A DNA stretch of 6,443 bases from NCBI GenBank assembly GCA_028822575.1, contig JAPKDN010000191.1, positions 1 through 6,443 on the forward strand. The letters run 5' to 3'. The position numbers and the translations under genes were made by a program. Each line of letters starts with the position of its first letter. Within the stretch, counting starts at the first letter, position 1. The notes below the pieces were generated by a model. That model made no database searches and was not told the origin of the DNA. It saw only the letters and a program-made list of their open reading frames with translations. Below are positions 1 through 5,684 of the stretch, piece after piece. The DNA comes from Alphaproteobacteria bacterium. GTDB taxonomy: Bacteria > Pseudomonadota > Alphaproteobacteria > Thalassobaculales > Thalassobaculaceae.

Positions 1-909
1 CGCCCCAGTACTCAACATAGAGATCGACGTCCCCAGGATGACAATTGGGCGACGTTTTCCCAAGCGATCAGAAATCCAGCCAAGCAGCGGAGCGGCGATC
101 GCCCAGCCCACAAAACATACGGAAACTAAGGCCGCCGCCTCGGGCTTGCTCAAACCACGCGCCGTCATCAGGAATGGCACACCCCACAAACCACCAAACG
201 CCAAAAGCGTTCCGGTCAGGCCGCCGGCACCGACCGAGGCCAGCCAAGTCTGCTTATTCGAGGCAACGATCTTAAACCCAGCCATAGTCGAGATACCGTC
301 CGCCTTTCGGATCTGCGCGGGGTCTCGAACCGTAACGAAAAGCAACCCAGCCAAGATCAGCCCCGCCACGCCAAGACCAATGTTCGTCGAACGCCAACCA
401 AAAGTAGCTATGGCCAATCCTAACGGCGCCTGCCCCATGAAACCACCAGCAGAGCCGAGCATCTGCGCCCACCCTCCTAGGACCGCAAATCGATTAGGAA
501 ACCATCGCGCGGCCATGTTCAGCGCACCGACAAAACTGAAGGCCGCCCCCGCCCCAATCAGGAAGCGCCCGACATAGGCCATCGTCACAGTTTCTGCGAA
601 GGCAAAAACAATCGCGCCGATCCCGGTGACCGCACAGGCGCAAGCGATCAAGTTCTTTAACCCGTGGCGATCAATGAACAAGCCCACGGGGATCTGTAAA
701 CCGGCGTATATATAAAGGTAAACAGCAGACAAATTTCCCAAGACTGCAGCACCCACAGAAAATTCGCGCATCAAATCATCGACCATGACCGCCGGCGCGA
801 CCCGCAGAATGAACGCGTAGAAAAAGAAAATGGCACAAAACAACCACCCGGCAGCGGCCAACCTGATGTCCGGCGGGGATTGGTGTTGGGTGTCGCTCGA
901 AAATGTCAC
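1..909 (-). CDS. MFS transporter, 3' end beyond the left edge
   Basis: This is an inner-membrane secondary carrier of the major facilitator superfamily, and its substrate cannot be told from the sequence. The minus-strand frame is open from 909 to base 1 (303 codons); the C-terminal helices lie outside the window. After a short polar tail, residues about 18-43 form the first membrane segment (AGWLFCAIFFFYAFILRVAP). The loop between helices 2 and 3 carries the MFS motif A (GLFIDRHGLK, residues 76-85). A second copy, GWISDRLGKRRP at 277-288, marks the start of the second six-helix half. Long Gly/Ala/Leu-rich hydrophobic stretches fill the rest. The start is uncertain: GTG at 907-909 gives a natural cytoplasmic tail but has no good Shine-Dalgarno. 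GTG at 940-942 would add 11 residues, and TTG at 859-861 would remove 16. No partner gene is visible downstream within the window. Confidence 0.9.
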   Translation of the reverse strand, partial: MTFSSDTQHQSPPDIRLAAAGWLFCAIFFFYAFILRVAPAVMVDDLMREFSVGAAVLGNLSAVYLYIYAGLQIPVGLFIDRHGLKNLIACACAVTGIGAIVFAFAETVTMAYVGRFLIGAGAAFSFVGALNMAARWFPNRFAVLGGWAQMLGSAGGFMGQAPLGLAIATFGWRSTNIGLGVAGLILAGLLFVTVRDPAQIRKADGISTMAGFKIVASNKQTWLASVGAGGLTGTLLAFGGLWGVPFLMTARGLSKPEAAALVSVCFVGWAIAAPLLGWISDRLGKRRPIVILGTSISMLSTGA

Positions 910-1319
910 AGCGCAGCCACGTTGGTCTGTATGGACCGTCACTCTAGCCAGTTTCCGGGACCAGCAAAACCAACAAATTCAAGCCACCAGCAGTCCTATG
1001 CTATTCGGTCACGCATACAATTGGGGCTAAGCGACCCAGCGTCATTTCCTCGCCTATGACCTGATCAAGGCAAATCTGCTAGAATGGGACTAGAATCGAA
1101 AGATATCCCTGTTTTCAAGTTGGCGAGCTCGCGTGACTAGGTCCCGCCCCCATGGAGCTTGACATCATCGCCCGACGGTTAGAGCACCCGACGGCTCGAC
1201 TAGGTGCTAGAAAACATGGGACATGACATCACGGTCTAGACTGCGCGTTCCCAGGTTTACTGCATCCCTTTTATACGACAAGCGTCGGCGTATTTGTTCA
1301 TGCGGCCTGCGCATATGTT
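910..1319. other. Gene-free spacer between MFS gene and IS relic, CTAG-rich
   Basis: I see no convincing coding frame or RNA gene in this stretch. It should contain the promoter of the minus-strand MFS gene, but no clear -35/-10 pair stands out. Six CTAG tetranucleotides lie between 1079 and 1239 (at 1079, 1090, 1137, 1200, 1207 and 1236), including a palindromic AGTCTAGACT-like site. The heptamer CTAGAAT is repeated directly at 1079 and 1090. The left end of the IS relic lies somewhere near its right boundary, but I could not find a terminal inverted repeat. Confidence 0.5.
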
Positions 1320-1858
1320 GTGATCTGATTTTCCCTGATCTAGGTTGGGTTTTGTATCTGCGTCATGCGACCAGCCAGTTGTCTTAATACCAAGGGGCGA
1401 AGTCGATCTGCGCCAGGCGAAGTCTCTCAATGGTCTCGAAGTCCGGGACCCACAGCAGGCTTTCCCTAAGGGGACGGATGAAGCGCTCAGTGGCGCCGTT
1501 GCCTTAGGGTTTACGCACGGAGGACGACGATGCCTTGATGCCCAGGGTCTCCTTCTGAAAGTCGTTGGACATGAGGTTCGAGCCATGATCGTGACGAAGC
1601 TGCAAACCGGTGGCGATGTCCTTGGCGATAGCGCCGAGGTACTTGGTCACGCCCTGGCGTATAGTCTCCACGGCCTCGGTCGTAATGGATCCGTCAGGCT
1701 GCTGGCCCGGGCATGCGCCCCTTCGGTGCGGGGCAGCGTTTGACCACCGTCGAGGTGTCACGCCAACGATAAAGCGTCGCCCGGGGAAACTTTCAGCAAT
1801 GGGCAACAAGAGCCAAGCCATAAGGCCACTGCATGAAGGGCTAGATCACCTGGCTCAT
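1320..1858 (-). pseudogene. IS3-family transposase orfB (DDE integrase domain), decayed
   Basis: This is the remnant of the catalytic subunit of an IS3-family transposase (rve/DDE fold). It begins with ATG at 1856-1858, overlapping the orfA stop as ATGA. The first part (MSQVI, then PFMQWPYGLALVAHC, then KFPRATLYRW) has in-frame stops at 1841-1843, 1793-1795 and 1694-1696. The frame then changes. The second part reads DGSITTEAVETIRQGV, then IATGLQLRHDHGSNLMSNDF with the central catalytic Asp of the HDHGS motif. After a stop at 1504-1506, where the family has Glu in REPEGNG, it continues in the same frame with GNGATERFIRPLRESLLW, which contains the last catalytic Glu in its usual N-G-x-x-E-R-F context. 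Further stops lie at 1384-1386 and 1363-1365. An intact orfB has about 290 codons. Here the segments carrying the first catalytic Asp and its surroundings appear deleted. The end coordinate is approximate. Confidence 0.85.
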
Positions 1859-2150
1859 CGTCTCAACCTCCGCCGTGCCAAAGGGGAGCCACCCTCCAGA
1901 CGATCAATCCTATCGTACAGCAGTTCGCTCTCCATCGTCATATCACCACCCGTGCCCTGAAGGCGGACAATTTCGTCGTCGCGGTGGTCACGGTTTCGCT
2001 CCTTGCGCGCCGTTTCAGCAGCGCGCTCGACCCCATCACGCCAATCCGAGAGCAGGGCGGCAGTCACCTTCAACTCCCGTGACAGCTATTCCATAGCCGC
2101 GCCTCTCTCCAAGCACTTCACCACCGCCAGTTTAAACTTAGCCAAGCCCC
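1855..2150 (-). pseudogene. IS3-family transposase orfA (helix-turn-helix), decayed
   Basis: This is the remnant of the small DNA-binding subunit encoded ahead of orfB in IS3-family elements. The frame reads KFKLAVVKCLERGAAME, a TAG stop at 2086-2088 (probably a former CAG or similar sense codon), then LSRELKVTAALLSDWRD, which is the helix-turn-helix region. A polar linker follows, then a leucine-zipper-like end, MTMESELLYDRIDRLEGGSP, closing with an arginine-rich tail. The last 72 residues before the stop are uninterrupted. The stop overlaps the orfB start by ATGA (1855-1858), the normal IS3 arrangement in which orfA and orfB are joined by ribosomal frameshifting. The 5' end is unclear: upstream of about 2150 the reading frames are broken. 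It cannot make a functional product without readthrough. Confidence 0.82.
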
Positions 2151-2473
2151 CACGCCGGCGGCTACATCACTTCCTTCTTCAACAACCCATCCATCGCGAT
2201 GCCCTCCAGCTACAGTTCCTTAAACCGCAGTTGGGTGTCTCAAAAAAATCTGATGCATCGCGCTTTATCATAACGCACCTCCAATACGATTCCACCAGGG
2301 TGACACATTGATTCTGACGGTCCTTTTGACAGTGCTGCTGCCAATACAACGCATTTAATTCTTACAGGGGTCTGTTTAACCAAATGAAGCCAATCTTAAT
2401 TTTCCATCAATACTGCAAATCGCCAAAACATTCTTTTTTAGCGCTAATATTCTTTTATTTACAATGATTTAAG
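2151..2473. other. Spacer between IS relic and tRNA gene, no gene seen
   Basis: I see no supported gene here. The part nearest the IS relic may hold its degraded 5' end. On the minus strand a GGAGG precedes an ATG near 2275, but the frame encodes only about 30 residues that I do not recognise. The stretch from about 2340 to 2470 is AT-rich and lies downstream of the tRNA gene. It contains a palindrome TTAGCGCTAA beside a run of T on the plus strand (A on the minus strand), which is the wrong polarity for a terminator of the minus-strand tRNA. Confidence 0.45.
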
Positions 2474-2549
2474 TGGCGACCCCTACGGGACTCGAACCCG
2501 TGTTTACGGCGTGAGAGGCCGTTGTCCTAGGCCACTAGACGAAGGGGTC
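2474..2549 (-). tRNA. tRNA-Glu, anticodon CUC
   Basis: The minus strand folds into a complete cloverleaf. The acceptor stem GACCCCT (2543-2549) pairs with AGGGGTC (2478-2484), followed by discriminator G and an encoded CCA (2474-2476). The D-arm region contains TCTAGTGGCCTAGGA. The anticodon stem ACGGC pairs with GCCGT around the seven-base loop CTCTCAC (2511-2517), giving anticodon CTC (2513-2515), which reads GAG. The T arm contains GGTTCGAGTCC. The sequence closely follows the usual bacterial tRNA-Glu pattern. It is transcribed away from the luciferase-like gene. A six-base-pair inverted repeat TGGCTT/AAGCCA (2559-2572) lies just upstream. No clear terminator is visible downstream. Confidence 0.97.
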
Positions 2550-2655
2550 TTTAAGATTTGGCTTTTAAGCCATATTCGATGGGCAATGCAAGCAAGAACA
2601 TCCGACCAGACTTTTGATGATATCATCCCGGGACCACCGCATGTTTCCCACGCCA

Positions 2656-2682
2656 TTGACAAGCCAGCGCGGCGCCTAGAGC
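2656..2682 (+). promoter_or_regulatory. Possible sigma70-type promoter for the LLM-class gene
   Basis: A perfect -35 hexamer TTGACA lies at 2656-2661. The best -10 partner is TAGAGC at 2677-2682, with a short spacer of 15 and only three of six matches to consensus. The position, about 40 nt ahead of the start codon, suits a short leader. The weak -10 makes this tentative. Confidence 0.3.
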
Positions 2683-2722
2683 CTTCCGGCGAAAGACATG
2701 TGGATCCAGGGGAGACCAACCC

Positions 2723-3592
2723 ATGAAATTTGGCCTGCGTTACGCAAATACCGGTCGCAATGTCTGGGCCGACAAGGCCGTCGCGATCGCCCAGGCAGCC
2801 GAGGAAGCTGGCTTTAACAGCATTTGGACGGTCGACCACGTGGTGGTGCCGCAAGACTATAAATCCGCTTATCCCTATGCCGACTCGGGGCGTATGGGTG
2901 ATGGGAGCGAGGATCTGCAACTGCCCGATCCATTGATCTACATGGCCTATATCGCCTCAGCCACCAAGACCATACGGCTGGCGACGGGTATCCTGATCGT
3001 CCCCCAGCGTAACCCGGTGGTAACCGCCAAACAGATCGCCACGCTTGACGCCATGTCCGGCGGGCGCGTCGACCTTGGGATCGGGGTAGGCTGGTTGGAA
3101 GAGGAGTTCAAAGCCATTGGCGTGCCCTTCGATGATCGTGGCCAGCGCACCGACGAGTGCATCGCCGCCATGCGCGCACTCTGGTCCGATGACGTGGCGG
3201 AATATCATGGGGAGTTAGTCGATTTCGATCCGATCTATTGCCGCCCCCAACCGGTCAATGGCTCGGTTCCGATTATCGTCGGCGGCCATTCCAAAGCCGC
3301 CGCCCGTCGCGCCGGGCGGCTTGGCGATGGGTTCTTCCCGGCGCGCGGCGCGTCGACTGAACTTTTTAATCTCGTGCGCCAAACCGCGCGTGAGCATGGC
3401 CGAGATCCCGATGCCATCGAGTTTATCGCCTCGGTCCCAGATAATCTTGACGATATTCCTGAACTCGCCAAGGCCGGCGTCAGTCAAATTCTTATCCCGT
3501 CCAGCCCCATGGGCGGCACGACCACCTACGCAGGAAGGCCGGAGGAAATATTGGCTCTTAGCGACCTTATGGAACGCTTCGCGGACACTTAA
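2723..3592 (+). CDS. LLM-class flavin/F420-dependent oxidoreductase
   Basis: This is a 289-residue luciferase-like monooxygenase superfamily enzyme, a soluble TIM-barrel oxidoreductase using reduced FMN or coenzyme F420. Cofactor and substrate cannot be assigned from sequence. The N-terminal MKFGLRYANTGR is a typical first barrel strand, and AEEAGFNSIWTVDHVVVP (27-43) is the conserved early motif. LATGILIVPQRNPVVTAKQI (86-105) and LDAMSGGRVDLGIGVGW (108-124) form the family hallmark, with FKAIGVPFDDRGQRTDE following. A further conserved strand is PIIVGGHSKAAARRAGRLGD (183-202). The length fits an intact family member. The ATG start at 2723 has a good Shine-Dalgarno AGGGGAG at 2708-2714 with 8 nt spacing. 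It stands alone, diverging from the tRNA gene, with no same-strand partner close behind, so its pathway is unknown. Many relatives are annotated F420-dependent by similarity only, so that label is an inference. Confidence 0.93.
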   Translation: MKFGLRYANTGRNVWADKAVAIAQAAEEAGFNSIWTVDHVVVPQDYKSAYPYADSGRMGDGSEDLQLPDPLIYMAYIASATKTIRLATGILIVPQRNPVVTAKQIATLDAMSGGRVDLGIGVGWLEEEFKAIGVPFDDRGQRTDECIAAMRALWSDDVAEYHGELVDFDPIYCRPQPVNGSVPIIVGGHSKAAARRAGRLGDGFFPARGASTELFNLVRQTAREHGRDPDAIEFIASVPDNLDDIPELAKAGVSQILIPSSPMGGTTTYAGRPEEILALSDLMERFADT

Positions 3593-3942
3593 CCTTGGGG
3601 GTGGAACGTCTCAAGGACCTGACCCACCCACCGCAGCGGCCTACTGGGCTCGCGCCATCAGGCGATGGATGGTGAACTGCGTTGTTTTGAAGGATCGCGT
3701 CCATCACGGGTGCGGCCGGTTGATGTGCGGCTTTTGATTTCCAAGCACAACGGATATTGAATTTTGAACAATACATAAAAAATTCAGCTAAAAGTTCGTA
3801 ATTTTTTGGTTATTTTTAATATAAAAAAGATGATTGGAGAAAATAAAATTCTCAAAAAATCCGCAAACTATATATCGTTTGAAAATTTTATTTTCTTCAA
3901 TAGAGTTGAAACATAAAAACACTTACTATTTTGAGAAATAAA
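3593..3942. other. Gene-free region ending in a strongly AT-rich block
   Basis: No gene is supported here. The first about 150 nt have ordinary composition; a weak GCCG/CGGC stem followed by TTTT near 3710-3735 could be a poor terminator but is not convincing. From about 3740 the sequence becomes AT-rich, about 21% G+C by my count over 3781-3940, far below the flanking genes. It contains short inverted repeats: GAGAA (3837-3841) with TTCTC (3849-3853), and TTGAA (3879-3883) with TTCAA (3896-3900). The block sits directly upstream of the ribbon-helix-helix gene and probably holds its promoter and control sites. Confidence 0.6.
3879..3906 (+). promoter_or_regulatory. Possible promoter for the small ORF / ribbon-helix-helix gene
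   Basis: TTGAAA at 3879-3884 (five of six to the -35 consensus) is followed after 16 nt by TAGAGT at 3901-3906 (four of six to TATAAT). It lies in the AT-rich block about 100 nt ahead of the ribbon-helix-helix start. AT-rich DNA produces such matches easily, so this is only a candidate. Confidence 0.25.
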
Positions 3943-4011
3943 ATGAGCCTGAATATCCAAGCAGAAGGAAGCTGGGCAACCGCATCACCAGGGGTGATTA
4001 GCGGATGTTAA
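3943..4011 (+). CDS. Possible 22-aa upstream ORF overlapping the RHH gene
   Basis: An ATG at 3943 opens a 22-codon frame, MSLNIQAEGSWATASPGVIS followed by GC, which stops at 4009-4011. Its end overlaps the start of the ribbon-helix-helix gene by 7 nt, a spacing that would allow translational coupling. A weak GAGAA (3933-3937) lies 5 nt before the ATG. The peptide has no domain I recognise. It may be a leader peptide, the true start of a coupled unit, or chance. Comparison with homologous loci would decide. Confidence 0.25.
   Translation: MSLNIQAEGSWATASPGVISGC
3981..4003 (+). promoter_or_regulatory. Hairpin enclosing the RHH gene's ribosome binding site
   Basis: ATCACC (3984-3989) and GGTGAT (3993-3998) form a perfect six-base-pair stem around the three-base loop AGG. 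Outside it, CGC (3981-3983) can pair with GCG (4001-4003) across a two-base bulge. The loop and 3' arm contain AGGGG (3990-3994), the best Shine-Dalgarno for the ATG at 4005, so folding would hide it. As DNA the same dyad could be an operator; ribbon-helix-helix proteins commonly bind inverted or tandem repeats and regulate their own genes. Both roles are inference. Confidence 0.4.
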
Positions 4012-4244
4012 GACAAGACAGATGCCTACGCGTCAACGTTATGATCGGCGACCAGCGAACCTCGATAAGCATTGAGCCCGAGGCCTGGGACGCGTTTACC
4101 GACATCGCGCAGCGGCGAGAATTACCCATCGACGCGTTGATCAGTGAAATCGAGGCAGTCAGAGGTAGTATTTCCAGAGTATCGGCGATTAGGGTTTATA
4201 TCCTCGAGTTTTATCGGGACCTGGCACCGCTTCCACCCCAATAA
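4005..4244 (+). CDS. Ribbon-helix-helix domain protein (RHH_4-like)
   Basis: This 79-residue protein is almost entirely one ribbon-helix-helix domain of the type called RHH_4 in alphaproteobacteria, a small DNA-binding fold that acts as a dimer. The ribbon strand is QRTSISIEPEAWDAF (17-31), where family members have the near-identical pattern HRTSxSLExxFWDAL. Helix 1 runs through about residue 38 (FTDIAQRREL), and helix 2 begins with PIDALISEIE (41-50). The end, SRVSAIRVYILEFYRDLA (57-74), matches the family's SSAIRxFVLExYR ending. Length is typical. The start at 4005 is chosen because AGGGG (3990-3994) lies 10 nt upstream, although this signal is inside a hairpin. The gene overlaps a 22-codon ORF and follows an AT-rich block. 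Its targets are unknown; autoregulation through the upstream dyad is plausible but unproven. Confidence 0.85.
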   Translation: MLRQDRCLRVNVMIGDQRTSISIEPEAWDAFTDIAQRRELPIDALISEIEAVRGSISRVSAIRVYILEFYRDLAPLPPQ

Positions 4245-4936
4245 ACCTAGCGTCAGGCAAGGTGGTTTCGATTTGAACCCCCTATCGGTCGACGTCACTG
4301 TGCCTCTCGGCTATCTGCTATGCTGACCTTATTTTAGTTCTCTTCCCCGCGCCACGTTCTAGTCCCCATACTCAGAGAGTCCACATGGAAGGGCGAGTAA
4401 GGTTTTTCATGCCGAAAGATCCGATCAGCGGCATCGTTTTTCCAAAGCCCAAGTGGAGTTCCTCGCGCTCTCTGAGACGCGCGTAAAGAACCCTGGTTTG
4501 ACGATCGACTTCCGCGTCAATGCTTCGGTCCCGTTCTGCAAAGCTCAGCGCTCTTTCGAGCTCGCCCCCGCTCAACGGCTATCAGCCCGGCGGGTAACAC
4601 CGTGACGTCCGCCATGGCATCAAGGAATGGGAATACAATCGCTATCATCGCCGGCATCCCAATAGTTTTGGATGGCATGCTGGTGTTCCAACTTGCCTGT
4701 TACGGCATACTCTGGCGAAATGCAAACCCAATACAATAACGTGCTTGAGATTGGTGAGACCGTTGTATCATGTGCTTATTTTACTAGCGCATTCGCGATC
4801 ACGCCTGAATTTCGCTGGTCCGGTATATCCAAGGTCCTGTTCAAAGTGTTGCCGGAGGTGATCAGAGCGGCGACGTGGGGACGCTTTCAGGTACCAGCAG
4901 ATGAGAAGATGGACCATGCCCCCGCTAAGTCGACGC
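4245..4936. other. About 690 bp with no recognisable gene
   Basis: I see no convincing gene here on either strand. A minus-strand 67-codon frame (4372-4575) is rich in charged residues (FAERDRSIDAEVDRQTRVLY) but lacks a clear ribosome binding site and matches nothing I know. A plus-strand frame of 41 codons (4614-4739) has one hydrophobic stretch and could be chance. The right-hand part lies just beyond the point where the iron-type alcohol dehydrogenase remnant loses similarity, so it may be sequence joined there by deletion or insertion, or worn-out coding DNA. Confidence 0.5.
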
Positions 4937-5666
4937 TTAAGCACCATGTCCCGCAAGCATTCGGGCCGGCAAGCGGCTGGTCAGGAGCGAAAGGCCTTGC
5001 AGCGCCTGCGCATCACCATAGGGATGCGCCTCGCCCGGACAAAATCCCTCGACACAGTGGTCGACGGCCCGGATACTGGGCAACAGGAACAGCCATTCTG
5101 GGGCGTGAAAGGTCGGGGTTGGATCCAAAATCACAAACTCTGGCATGATTTCTGGATGTTGAAACAGTTCCTTGATATCGGTCCGCTCGTTGGTCATGCA
5201 CGAGATCGCACTGAACTCAGCGCCGGCGAGCGTGGTCGGAATGGTGATCTGTTGTACTGTCGGCGCCTTGACGGACGGTGCCATTACCTTGCCATCCGGG
5301 GCGACAACAGAGCGCCGAACATCCATTTGCTCTAGTGTATGAATATCATTGGCTAGACACAGGGCCATCGCCTTGGCCGCATCCGTGATATAGCCTCCGC
5401 CGAATGTGAAGATCTGTTTGGCCTCGGCCTGCCGCGCCGCCTTTTTCGCGGCGATGACGTCGCCAGCAATCTAGTTGCCAAGGGCGCTGCGCAGTTTGCC
5501 GATCTGGTTGGTCTCGCGGTTAAGGGTGCCGCTGATCATTAGGAAAACACGCTCGGCGCGTGTCGCGGCGACCTCGCCGATTATCGCTTCCTCCAGGGAG
5601 CGTTCCAAAAGTCACCGCGTCCATCGCCCCGAAGGCAAGTCGTCCCATTTGCACCATCGTCCGCAT
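4937..5666 (-). pseudogene. Iron-containing alcohol dehydrogenase / maleylacetate reductase-like, broken and truncated
   Basis: This is a remnant of a group III (iron-type) alcohol dehydrogenase, NAD(P)-dependent enzymes that include maleylacetate reductases of aromatic-ring breakdown. It starts at ATG 5664-5666 (MRTMVQMGRLAFGAMDAVTF) and shifts frame near 5598-5608. It continues as SLEEAIIGEVAATRAERVFL up to SALGN, hits a TAG at 5471-5473, then reads on in frame with the nucleotide-binding loop FTFGGGYITDAAKAMAL. The second frame carries ITIPTTLAGAEFSAI, then HAPEWLFL and IRAVDHCVEGFC with one probable metal-ligand His. Recognisable similarity ends at LSLLTSRLPA near 4965, and the frame closes at 4937. 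The C-terminal helical domain with the other metal-binding histidines (the HGxxH region) is absent; intact members have about 350-390 residues. It begins 18 nt after the SDR stop, so the two were one operon. The exact substrate is unknown. Confidence 0.9.
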
Positions 5667-5684
5667 TCGCCATTCATTGAAAGC

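Larger units (their letters stand above)
1320..2150 (-). mobile_element. Relic of an IS3-family insertion sequence
   Basis: The adjacent orfA and orfB remnants define an IS3-type element transcribed right to left. IS3 elements are usually 1.2-1.5 kb with imperfect terminal inverted repeats. The recognisable portion here is about 830 bp, and I could find neither a matching pair of terminal repeats nor a target-site duplication. At least six in-frame stops plus internal deletions show that the copy is old and cannot transpose by itself. The boundaries given are those of the recognisable coding remnants, not true ends. Confidence 0.8.

Noticed and set aside
38..577. 179-codon plus-strand open frame over the left end
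   Set aside because: It is antisense to the MFS transporter, whose minus-strand translation shows clear motif A and membrane helices; the plus-strand product is proline/alanine-rich nonsense.
1345..1743. 132-codon plus-strand open frame
   Set aside because: It is the complement of the IS3 orfB remnant, and the minus strand carries the recognisable transposase motifs.
1200..2310. Search for IS3 terminal inverted repeats and a target duplication (for example the minus-strand TGTGTCACCCTGGTGG near 2300)
   Set aside because: No matching partner could be found at the left side, so the ends are not called.
2436..2466. Palindrome TTAGCGCTAA next to a T run, considered as a terminator for the tRNA
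   Set aside because: The tRNA is on the minus strand, where the run is A rather than U and the stem is short, so the polarity is wrong.
3705..3740. GCCG/CGGC stem followed by TTTT after the LLM-class gene, considered as a terminator
   Set aside because: The stem is only four base pairs with a nine-base loop and lies more than 100 nt past the stop codon; too weak to annotate.
4262..4285. Minus-strand GGTTCAAATC resembling a tRNA T loop
   Set aside because: The flanking bases do not form a T stem and no acceptor, D or anticodon arms can be built around it.
4614..4739. 41-codon plus-strand ORF with a hydrophobic stretch (NTIAIIAGIPIVLDGMLVF), a possible small membrane protein
   Set aside because: No convincing ribosome binding site, no known family and short length; chance is at least as likely.
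4672..5148. 158-codon plus-strand open frame
   Set aside because: Its second half is antisense to the iron-type dehydrogenase remnant, and its first half shows no domain or start signal.
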